Notes: generated by a model from the letters alone, not told the origin. A stretch of 7,600 nucleotides of DNA from an uncultured Bacteroidota bacterium (GCA_937893205.1 CALBJU010000092.1:1-7600); one strand, 5' to 3'; positions 1 through 6,881 are shown, counted from the first letter of the stretch. Numbers and translations: made by a program.

Positions 1-111
1 ATAGATCTTCGTGATCGCTATGGAATTACGCAGCTTATTTTTGATGAAGAACGTTATTCTCAAACTCTAATGGAACAAGCCAAAACACTTGGTCGTGAAT
101 ATGCCATTGAA
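1..111 (+). pseudogene. aspS: Fragment of aspartyl-tRNA synthetase, cut at both ends
   Basis: Frame 1 from base 1 reads IDLRDRYGITQLIFDEERYS and on to about base 108. This is the conserved stretch of the N-terminal OB-fold (anticodon-binding) domain of bacterial AspRS, the enzyme that charges tRNA-Asp in the cytoplasm. The start lies left of the window. After the segment ending in REYAIE the frame stays open to a TAG at 196-198, but the residues become His-, Arg- and Gly-rich and no longer resemble AspRS; the expected continuation of the OB fold, the catalytic core and motifs 1-3 are absent. Only 40 of the first 108 bases are G or C, clearly below the neighbouring genes, and the codons are AT-rich (ATA, ATT, CTT, TAT). 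It is therefore a fragment from a different genomic background, either a chimeric contig join or a transferred or recombined remnant. The AspRS identity is fairly sure; the cause of the break is inferred. Confidence 0.72.
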
Positions 112-361
112 CCCCACCACCACCTCGAAGATCGATCTGAGGGCGGTAGACTCGCTGTCGGAGTCGACAGTACATTGAAGAGACCGAGAGCCCGCTAGGC
201 TGTTATTCTCACCAGTACCCACCGCCGTGGTCAGCGAAGCACCAGAGCCCATCCAGGACAGCTCCCCCGCCCCTACCACGCAATAGTCAGATGGTAAAGA
301 AGACGACCTGCATGGCGATGGAGATAACGGCCGCGGTAAATACCATTCGTCTGAAAGGATC
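112..361. other. Stretch without a convincing gene
   Basis: This segment lies between the aspS fragment and the 3' end of the Gfo/Idh gene, and its composition returns to GC-rich. A minus-strand open frame crosses it but also runs through the aspS junction and overlaps the end of the oxidoreductase gene, so it is not credible. A 19-residue, very hydrophobic reading frame (minus, 287-346) follows the oxidoreductase stop in the same frame; it lacks a clear ribosome binding site. I see no tRNA, no strong terminator and no insertion-sequence ends. Confidence 0.5.
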
Positions 362-1462
362 CTATGAAGGGACGACGACACGCGCGCCGTCTTTCATCGC
401 CGATTCGTGTGCGCAGATTCCGGTCATCGTCCAATTGGCCGCTGTTGCTGCATCCGCGATCGACTCGCGCTGTCCCTGGATCGAAGAGATGAACTCGTGC
501 ACCAGGTGAGGGTGTGAACCGCCATGGCCACCGCCCTGGATGAAGGATGTGTGTTCGTGTTCGTCGTCGTACACGCCTGCCTGGGTAAAACCAGAAATCT
601 CCGGTGGCAACCTGTGACCATAGTCCGGCACCTCGACTCGCGTCGCGTCTTCGAACCCCGAATAGACGACGGGGCCTTCGCCGATGACCTGCTCCCACTC
701 GAATGAGCTTTCGGTCCCATACACGTCGAAGCTCTCGCGATACTGCCGAATGGTATTGAACAGAGATCGCGTTACCTCGCAAGCCAGATCACTGTCGCGC
801 AGCTTGATCAGCGTCGATTCGACGGCGAAAGGAGCGTTGTAGTGTTTCGCGTATTCGCTATCGATGCGACCGGATCCAAAGCACACGACCGATTCTGCTG
901 TAGTACCCGATATCGCCAGCAGCGGGCTGACGGCATGCGTCGCGTAGTGCATTGGCGGGAAGCCATACCAGTAGCTGGGCCAGCCTGGAAGCCCCATATT
1001 CTGTTGATGGGCCCCGCGAAGGAACTGGATCTTCCCGATCTTGCCAGAATCTACGAGGTCCTTTGCGTACAGGTACTCGCGCGTGTAGATCGCGGTCTCC
1101 ATCATCATATAGACCTTGCCCGAGCGATTGCGCGCATCGACAATCTTCAGGCACTCCTCTGTCGTAGTGGCCATCGGAACGGTACATGCGCAGTGTTTAC
1201 CCGCTTCAAGCGCGGCAAGCGACATGGGAGCGTGAGAGGCGATCGGCGTATTGATGTGAACGGCATCAAGATCTGGATCCGCAAGTAGCGCCTCGAAGCT
1301 CGTGTATCGCTTTGGAACGCCGAACTGATCTCCGGTCTTGTTGAGATTCTCCTCGTCTCGTTGGCATATTGCCCAAAGCTCGACCCCTGGATGGCGCTGA
1401 TATATCGGGATAAACTCTGCACCGAACCCGAGTCCGATGACGGCAACTTTGATTGGATTCAT
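362..1462 (-). CDS. Gfo/Idh/MocA family NAD(P)-dependent oxidoreductase
   Basis: Predicted 366-residue cytoplasmic dehydrogenase, a normal length for the family, which oxidises or reduces hydroxyl/keto groups of sugars and cyclitols with NAD(P). The N-terminus (MNPIKVAVIGLGFGAEF) is a Rossmann strand with the GxGxxA dinucleotide loop at residues 10-15; VHINTP (68-73) is the next typical strand. The family's EKP motif after GKH is replaced by T94-V95-P96, so the usual Lys is missing. H172 and H176 (PPMHYATH) sit where the family's C-terminal domain carries its active-site His. A His-rich stretch lies at 302-322. No signal peptide is seen. The start at 1462 is preferred because it opens directly on the Rossmann strand and leaves room for a promoter. 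An in-frame ATG at 1543 has a better Shine-Dalgarno (AGGTGA) but adds 27 non-homologous-looking residues. It is divergent from the DUF1080 gene. The substrate is unknown; a 3-keto-sugar role is inference. Confidence 0.9.
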   Translation of the reverse strand: MNPIKVAVIGLGFGAEFIPIYQRHPGVELWAICQRDEENLNKTGDQFGVPKRYTSFEALLADPDLDAVHINTPIASHAPMSLAALEAGKHCACTVPMATTTEECLKIVDARNRSGKVYMMMETAIYTREYLYAKDLVDSGKIGKIQFLRGAHQQNMGLPGWPSYWYGFPPMHYATHAVSPLLAISGTTAESVVCFGSGRIDSEYAKHYNAPFAVESTLIKLRDSDLACEVTRSLFNTIRQYRESFDVYGTESSFEWEQVIGEGPVVYSGFEDATRVEVPDYGHRLPPEISGFTQAGVYDDEHEHTSFIQGGGHGGSHPHLVHEFISSIQGQRESIADAATAANWTMTGICAHESAMKDGARVVVPS

Positions 1463-1575
1463 TCTTCTCAGTCCGTGAACCTGACGATTGGAGCGGGAAT
1501 CTTGAGTGTAGCAAATACGCTCGTAACAATCATGCACGTTCACCTATCTTCGAGCAAGACCAGACGCCAGCCACC
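1463..1575. promoter_or_regulatory. Divergent intergenic region, probable promoters for both genes
   Basis: This spacer separates the start codons of the divergent oxidoreductase and DUF1080 genes, so promoters for both must lie here or just inside the genes. For the plus strand, TTGAGT (1502-1507) and TAACAA (1524-1529), 16 bases apart, are a weak sigma70-like pair. On the minus strand a TACACT -10-like hexamer lies within the same stretch with no good -35 partner. No strong Shine-Dalgarno precedes the ATG at 1576. No operator can be named. Confidence 0.35.
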
Positions 1576-3492
1576 ATGCGTACTCCCCTTCTCATACTAA
1601 ACGTAGCCGGATTCACCCACCGAGCGTTCCTCTGCGCCGCGTCTTTCATGGCATTGATTTCGGCGGGCGGCGCTGCCGCACAGAATAGTCATTCATTCAC
1701 CCAATCCAGGTCGCTGTTCGACGGAGAAACGTTCACCAATTGGGAAGGGACAAGCGACTTGTTCCGGATCGAGAACGGCGCAATCGTTGCTGGCAGGCTC
1801 GATGAGCAGATTGCATCGAACGCGTTCCTCTGTTCAAGGGATGAGTTTGGTGACTTTGAGCTTCGACTGATGGTCTCCCTCGTTGGACCGGGCGACAACG
1901 CAGGAATTCAGTTTCGCAGTCGAAGATTGACAAGCCACCACGAAGTCTCCGGCTATCAGGCTGACGTCGGCACCGTATCAGCCTCGTGGTTTAATACCGT
2001 GATCGGGAGCACCGCGGAGGCTGCTGCAGGAGAGCGTTCGCCCGTATGGGGTTCCCTTTATGATGAATCTCGGCGGAACCGCTATCTGGCGTGGGGAATG
2101 CCGGAAGACGTCGCTCCGGTTGTCAACGTAGGCGGTTGGAACGAGCTGGTTGTGCGCGCCGAGGGCTCTCGCATTCGAATCTGGATTAACGACCTTCAAA
2201 CCGTCGACTACATAGAGCGTGACCACGTTCCAAGGACGGGCAACATCTGCCTGCAGATTCATAGTGGAGCACCCGCAGAGGCGTGGCACAAGAATATCCA
2301 GGTGACGGAGCTGCCCGGAAGTTACGTATCATTTGAGAGCAGGCGGCTGGGCGACGTGTTCTACTCGGAAGGCGCCAACTTCGGAGACATCGATGGCGAC
2401 GGCACCAATGATCTGGTATCCGGGCCATACTGGTACCAGGGTCCTGACTTCGGGCAGCGGCATGCCTACTACGAACCAAAACCGTTTGACCCCGCCGGTT
2501 ACTCCGACAATTTCTTCGCCCATGTTCTCGACTTCAACGACGACGGTTTCAACGACATTCTGATCATAGGATTCCCTGGCCAAATGGCGACCTGGTACCA
2601 GAATCCCGGGGTGGCCAGGGAGGCATCAGGCCACTGGGCAGCGCATGTGGTTTTTGACGTCGTTGACAATGAATCGCCGTGGTGGACGGACATCACCGGT
2701 GACGGCCGGCCGGAGATCGTTGCCATATCGAACGGTAGATACGGCTACATCGAGCCAGACTGGAGCCATCCGGAGTTGCCCTGGACCTTCCATCCGATCT
2801 CTTCTGATGGCGGTTGGCAGCGCTTTACCCACGGACTCGGAGTGGGTGATGTCAACGGAGACGGGCGCGAAGACGTATTGGAACGCGCTGGCTGGTGGGA
2901 GCAGCCCCCTTCCCTCGCTGGCGACCCCATCTGGCAATTCCACGAGGTTGCCTTCAGCGAGAGAGGTGGTGCGCAGATGTACGCCTATGATGCCGATGGG
3001 GACGGTGACAACGACGTGATCACCTCTCTCGAGGCCCACGGATACGGACTCGCCTGGTATGAGAATATGGGCGCGTCGGCCGGCAGCGGCGGAACGGGCG
3101 GAACCGAGGGAGATATTTCGTTCATCCAACACATGATTTTGAACGAGAGTTCAGAACTAAACGCCTTCGGCGTCGCGTTTGGCGAACTACATGCGATTGA
3201 CCTGATCGACATGGATGGCGATGGCGTCAAGGATATCGTGACAGGAAAACGATGGTGGTCACATGGCGCCGAGGGTGACCCCGACATGAATCCGAAAGCG
3301 TGGCTGTACTGGTTCCAAACTGTTCGGTACACGGACGCACAAGGAGGAATCAGCGTGGAGTTCGTACCACACCTCATTGACGACGATTCAGGAATCGGCG
3401 TTCAGATCGTCGCCGGAGACATTGACGGAGATGGCCGCCCGGACGTCGTGGTCGGTAACAAGACCGGCACGACTGTACACATGCAGCGCTAG
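1576..3492 (+). CDS. Secreted DUF1080 (3-keto-disaccharide hydrolase fold) protein with seven FG-GAP/VCBS repeats
   Basis: Predicted 638-residue exported protein. Residues 1-36 form a Sec signal peptide: positive Arg/His, a hydrophobic core and an AAAQ cleavage site. Residues about 45-247 match the DUF1080/3-keto-glycoside hydrolase jelly-roll: SLFDGETFTNW at the start, then RIENGAIVAG, DFELRLMVSL, NAGIQFRSR, WNELVVRAEG and a closing ICLQIH strand. Residues 260-638 hold seven FG-GAP/VCBS calcium loops of the DxDGDGxxD type, with first Asp at 271, 319, 372, 425, 472, 545 and 615, each followed by a hydrophobic strand and often Trp/Tyr; this is consistent with a seven-bladed calcium-binding propeller. 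A Gly/Ser-rich linker at 499-513 interrupts blades 5 and 6. The ATG at 1576 is chosen because the signal peptide starts there; the open frame upstream is not signal-like. The likely role is envelope or extracellular cleavage or binding of oxidised sugars. The catalytic assignment is inferred from the family; some DUF1080 proteins may only bind carbohydrate. Confidence 0.88.
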   Translation: MRTPLLILNVAGFTHRAFLCAASFMALISAGGAAAQNSHSFTQSRSLFDGETFTNWEGTSDLFRIENGAIVAGRLDEQIASNAFLCSRDEFGDFELRLMVSLVGPGDNAGIQFRSRRLTSHHEVSGYQADVGTVSASWFNTVIGSTAEAAAGERSPVWGSLYDESRRNRYLAWGMPEDVAPVVNVGGWNELVVRAEGSRIRIWINDLQTVDYIERDHVPRTGNICLQIHSGAPAEAWHKNIQVTELPGSYVSFESRRLGDVFYSEGANFGDIDGDGTNDLVSGPYWYQGPDFGQRHAYYEPKPFDPAGYSDNFFAHVLDFNDDGFNDILIIGFPGQMATWYQNPGVAREASGHWAAHVVFDVVDNESPWWTDITGDGRPEIVAISNGRYGYIEPDWSHPELPWTFHPISSDGGWQRFTHGLGVGDVNGDGREDVLERAGWWEQPPSLAGDPIWQFHEVAFSERGGAQMYAYDADGDGDNDVITSLEAHGYGLAWYENMGASAGSGGTGGTEGDISFIQHMILNESSELNAFGVAFGELHAIDLIDMDGDGVKDIVTGKRWWSHGAEGDPDMNPKAWLYWFQTVRYTDAQGGISVEFVPHLIDDDSGIGVQIVAGDIDGDGRPDVVVGNKTGTTVHMQR

Positions 3493-3549
3493 GACGGCCA
3501 AATGTGACGCCGCACGCGAACCCGGGTACCCGGCGCAATCTGGCCCCTC
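3493..3549. terminator. Convergent spacer with a 12-bp perfect palindrome, weak terminator candidate
   Basis: The two large genes converge here. CCGGGTACCCGG at 3522-3533 is a perfect palindrome, and GGCCA (3496-3500) can pair with TGGCC (3541-3545) around it, giving a possible nested hairpin that would work from both sides. There is no T-run on either strand, so intrinsic termination is only a possibility; the palindrome may be a chance GC-rich site. Confidence 0.25.
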
Positions 3550-6489
3550 TTAGTGAGTTCCTCCCATTATTTCGTTGAGCCCCTTGACCAATTCCGCCTG
3601 TTTTTCGGGATCTGTCTCCGTCTCAAGGGCCCGAGCCAGCGTACTGAGCGCTTCCGCGCTTCCGGTCGCGGCCATACGGCGAACCGTGAAGGAGAGGAGG
3701 TGATCAACCTCAGCGGCAAGCGCCATCTGCAACGCACGGCTCATATCCCCTTCGACAAGAGGTTCGGCAGCGTACCAGATCATCAAGGGAAGGTTGTGGT
3801 CCCCCGCGTCTTCGGCGCGAACGGACAATTCCTCAAGAATACCCCAGCGATCAGATTCGGGCAGCCGTTGGAGCGCGCTCGTTATGTAGAGTCGCACGAG
3901 CTGCGACTCATCGCGCGCGGCCAACTCGGCTAACTTCGCCATCGCGCCCGCAGAAACGTCGCCATCCTCCGCAAGGAATTGTACGGCCCAGCTCCGAACG
4001 TACTCGTCGCCGTCCTGGAGGAGCTCCTCCAGTTCGTCATCGGACAGGCCATCAGTAACGAATAGAGCCCACAACGCGCGAAGCCGCCGCGTGACGTCGG
4101 TATTCTCGTTGAGGATCCTTTTCAACGCCACGTGCACGCGGGCGTCCGGTCCTCTCTCCTGCAGAAGCCGTCTCGCATGACGAACGTACCAGTCGTTCTG
4201 GTTGAGCTGAAGTTCTACGAGCGCCTCGGAGCTCATCTCTCTCAGGTTGACTTGCACCCATTCGTCGTTTTCATGGGTGATCTTGAAAATTCTCCCCAGC
4301 GTTTTGTCGTGCACATCCGCATTAGGACTGTGGCACTGGTTCTTGTCGTACCAATCGATAACATGGACCGATCCATCGGGTCCGTATCGATGGTTCAGCA
4401 TTTGCGACCACGTATCGTTGGCCAACAGGAAGTCATCCCCATGCTTGCCGACGTAGCCTGAACCAGATCGCTCGATAACATCTACATTCGTTCGAAACCC
4501 GTGAATGTTGTTCATAAACAGCTGATCACGGTATTCATCAGGCCACGATCCACCCTGATAAAACATTGCGCCGGCATGTGCGTGGCCACCACCGGCTTCA
4601 CCTGATCTGTGGTTCCCCGCGTGCGGCCCATTCTCACCTACCCAATGGACGTGATCGCCGTTGGTTTTGATATCATCGTAGGTATACTGGTTGAAGTGTC
4701 TGCCCCCCTGTCGTTGATACCGACCACCCTGAATCATGTGATACAGATGAGGAATGACACAGCCCGTGATGAACACATGGCCGTAATCGTTGAAGTCCAG
4801 ACCCCACGGGTTACTGGTGCCGTGAGCGAACACTTCAAATTCGTGCCGCGTCGGATGGTACCGCCAGACGCCGGCATTCAGGCCCACGCGGTCGTCATCC
4901 GCCGTTCCGGGGTGCCCAACCAGTGAGTGCGTAAACACGCCGTGGTTACCGTAGAGCCAGCCGTCCGGACCCCAGTGGAAGCTGTTTAGGGTTTCGTGCG
5001 TGTCCTGCGTCCCCCATCCGTCCAGTAGAATCTGCGGAGGTCCGGCAGGCGAGTCCGTACCTGGTTCAATCGGTATAAACATAAAGTACGGCGCTGCCCC
5101 AACCCAGACACCCCCAAATCCAAGCTCCATCCCGCTGACCAGATTAAGATTCTCAATAAAAATTTTGCGGCTGTCGAGCGTCCCGTCTCCGTTGGTGTCT
5201 TCAAAGATCAAGATTCGATCCTTGCCTTCACCCTCGGGGGCAGGCTCCGGATACGTGTGCGCCTCAACTACCCACAGGCGTCCACGATCATCATACGTGA
5301 ATGTGATTGGGCGCACGACGTCCGGCTCGGCTGCGGCCAGCGTGACCGAAAATCCCGGTGGCACCGACATTGCTGCGGCCGCCTCGGTACCCGACAGTCC
5401 CTGGTTGAGGACCAGATCGATCATGGGGAGAATCACGATGTTCTTGCGAGACAACTCATTCATGAACGTTGGACGTTCGGAATAAAACCGAAGGTCGTCA
5501 AACGCTATGTAGGCGTTCGGGTTATCGCCGATGTATGGGATCGCTGATACGCCCGTTTCGTTGTCGACAAGCCGCACGAAGATTTCGCTTCCCAGGGCCG
5601 AAGTCATGTCCGCGACGACCGGTCTTAGAGCAGGACTATTGTTGCCAGTAATCTCGAACAGCACTTCGCCGTCAGAAGCGCGGACCAACTCGGCGCGAGT
5701 GTCCTGGAGGGCCCCTCCAGCTACCAAAAAACTGATATACGGGTCCGTCACAGTGAAAGGGACCGATGTGAGCGTGCCGGTCGCCTGGGACCCCGCATTC
5801 TTGTTCGACGCCGCCCAGAATACGCCGTCGTGTTGACTCCGAATGTCGCCTGTCCGCGTGAGCACAACGTCACCTTCGTTCGGTTGTGCACCGAACGCAT
5901 CGCCGGTTGCAGTCCATCCCTCGAACGAACCGTCTTCGAAACCGAAGTTCAGGGCTCGGCCTTCCTTCATTACGGGACGACCGGCCAGAATGACGTCAGC
6001 GTCTTCGAAAAGCTGAAATTTCCCTTCCATTCCTGCGGCCCGGTGGCCGGGTATGGAACAGTAATAGGTGTCGCTGGCTTCGGCCGTAAACGTGATTGAA
6101 GTCGTCGCGCCCTCGTCAACGATGGTGTCGCTTATTACACCTGCACGCTCCATAGCGATATCGTGCCCCAGTATCTCGCCGTTCACGATCGTGATCCGTA
6201 CAATCTCCCCTTTGTTTGCCTGGAGGATCGGATTTCGAATTCCATCTATGTCAGCGCCAATCCCACGATACCCGAGAACCGAGGCAACCAACCGGAATTC
6301 CCGGTCGGGCTGCAGATCGATCTCCTGCGCACGCGCTTCGGTCGCAGAAAACAGGGCGGCGGCGCAAAGCAATGTAGAGATGAGAACTCCGATTGTAAGT
6401 ACTTGCCGCGGAGCGAGATGCAAACCATTGGAAACAGGGATCGAAGTTGAAAACGCGTGCGGGTTCCGGAACGAACGGGGCTTTCTCAT
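3550..6489 (-). CDS. Exported cupredoxin / PVC-type membrane-bound dehydrogenase / HEAT-repeat fusion protein
   Basis: Predicted 979-residue envelope protein (numbering from the ATG at 6489). A hydrophobic segment at about 29-50 ending in ARAQ is a Sec signal. Residues about 63-163 are a cupredoxin domain with a full type-1 copper set: H109 (GHDI) and C144, H149, M154 in YYCSIPGHRAAGM, as in sulfocyanin/plastocyanin-like proteins. Residues about 178-337 (NFGFEDGSFEGW to AFDDLRF) look like a beta-sandwich, possibly carbohydrate-binding. Residues about 375-738 are the Pirellula/Verrucomicrobium membrane-bound dehydrogenase propeller, related to PQQ glucose/sorbosone dehydrogenases: LNSFHWGPDGWLYGNHGVF, SNPWGLDFNDYGHVF, GGGHAHAGAMFYQGG, and a DTNGDGTLD calcium-type loop at 431-439. 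Residues about 750-979 are HEAT-like helices. No CxxCH haem site is present, unlike many relatives. An in-frame ATG at 6555 would add 22 residues; neither start has a clear Shine-Dalgarno. The electron-transfer role is inference; domain assignments are strong. Confidence 0.88.
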   Translation of the reverse strand: MRKPRSFRNPHAFSTSIPVSNGLHLAPRQVLTIGVLISTLLCAAALFSATEARAQEIDLQPDREFRLVASVLGYRGIGADIDGIRNPILQANKGEIVRITIVNGEILGHDIAMERAGVISDTIVDEGATTSITFTAEASDTYYCSIPGHRAAGMEGKFQLFEDADVILAGRPVMKEGRALNFGFEDGSFEGWTATGDAFGAQPNEGDVVLTRTGDIRSQHDGVFWAASNKNAGSQATGTLTSVPFTVTDPYISFLVAGGALQDTRAELVRASDGEVLFEITGNNSPALRPVVADMTSALGSEIFVRLVDNETGVSAIPYIGDNPNAYIAFDDLRFYSERPTFMNELSRKNIVILPMIDLVLNQGLSGTEAAAAMSVPPGFSVTLAAAEPDVVRPITFTYDDRGRLWVVEAHTYPEPAPEGEGKDRILIFEDTNGDGTLDSRKIFIENLNLVSGMELGFGGVWVGAAPYFMFIPIEPGTDSPAGPPQILLDGWGTQDTHETLNSFHWGPDGWLYGNHGVFTHSLVGHPGTADDDRVGLNAGVWRYHPTRHEFEVFAHGTSNPWGLDFNDYGHVFITGCVIPHLYHMIQGGRYQRQGGRHFNQYTYDDIKTNGDHVHWVGENGPHAGNHRSGEAGGGHAHAGAMFYQGGSWPDEYRDQLFMNNIHGFRTNVDVIERSGSGYVGKHGDDFLLANDTWSQMLNHRYGPDGSVHVIDWYDKNQCHSPNADVHDKTLGRIFKITHENDEWVQVNLREMSSEALVELQLNQNDWYVRHARRLLQERGPDARVHVALKRILNENTDVTRRLRALWALFVTDGLSDDELEELLQDGDEYVRSWAVQFLAEDGDVSAGAMAKLAELAARDESQLVRLYITSALQRLPESDRWGILEELSVRAEDAGDHNLPLMIWYAAEPLVEGDMSRALQMALAAEVDHLLSFTVRRMAATGSAEALSTLARALETETDPEKQAELVKGLNEIMGGTH

Positions 6490-6712
6490 GACAGGAGCAG
6501 CTTGATGGGAGGAGCTCCAGCAATGTATTGTTTTACCCGTGAGAAGCACAATCATTCGGCGGCGCCTGCCCGCAACAGCTGAGCAGCCCGTTAATCACAT
6601 CTTCGAAGACGCTGTACTTACTTTAATTCGCGTGATATTTGCGCCGCCGCGAACATACAGATCAGGAGATTGAAAGTCCGACACGAGGAACGCGCAGTGT
6701 TCCGACTGACGA

Positions 6713-6725
6713 GGCGCGAAGCGCC
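6713..6725. repeat. Short GC-rich inverted repeat (5-bp stem, 3-base loop)
   Basis: GGCGC-GAA-GCGCC forms a compact hairpin lying between two TTCCGAC repeats. No T-run follows on either strand, so it does not look like an intrinsic terminator. It could be a protein-binding site or chance. Confidence 0.3.
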
Positions 6726-6856
6726 GAATAATTCCGACCGAGCACAGATAGGCTGGAATTAGTCGTATCAGGAGTCGAATTTCGATTCACAAGTCATTGC
6801 GTATCAATAGATAACGGAGTAGTCGAGCCTAGAGGGTTAAGGAAAGTCTCGATTTC

Positions 6857-6881
6857 TGCCCAAGTCACAGGTCTTTGGGCA
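6857..6881 (-). terminator. Inverted repeat downstream of the PD40 gene, weak terminator candidate
   Basis: TGCCCAA (6857-6863) is the exact reverse complement of TTGGGCA (6875-6881), with an 11-base loop. Read on the minus strand, it lies about 100 bases past the stop of the propeller gene, where a terminator could be. The sequence beyond it has only a short mixed pyrimidine run (CTTTCCT), so function is uncertain. Confidence 0.25.

Noticed and set aside
67..381. Minus-strand 104-codon open frame across the left part
   Set aside because: It crosses the aspS junction, overlaps the 3' end of the oxidoreductase gene, and its translation is Ser-rich low-information sequence without family features.
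273..782. Minus-strand 169-codon open frame inside the oxidoreductase
   Set aside because: Arg-rich shadow frame of a gene with clear Gfo/Idh motifs.
842..1288. Plus-strand 148-codon open frame
   Set aside because: Antisense shadow of the oxidoreductase gene; no recognisable domain.
1475..1543. GTGAAC (1475-1480) and GTTCAC (1538-1543) inverted hexamers in the divergent spacer, 63 bp apart
   Set aside because: Only six bases match and flanks do not extend the symmetry; expected by chance.
2626..3132. Minus-strand 168-codon open frame
   Set aside because: Antisense to the FG-GAP repeat region, whose repeated GAC/GGC codons keep the opposite strand open.
4276..4278. NQCH segment of the large fusion protein considered as a haem c site
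   Set aside because: It lacks the CxxCH spacing; NQCH-type segments are part of this propeller family's conserved sequence.
5000..5485. Plus-strand 161-codon open frame
   Set aside because: Antisense shadow of the dehydrogenase propeller; Ser/Pro/Arg-rich with no motif.
6068..6505. Plus-strand 145-codon open frame over the start of the large fusion gene
   Set aside because: Antisense to the signal peptide and cupredoxin domain, which are strongly supported.
6760..6800. GGAGTCGAATTTCGATTC considered as a tRNA T-arm
   Set aside because: No matching acceptor stem, D-arm or anticodon arm can be built around it.
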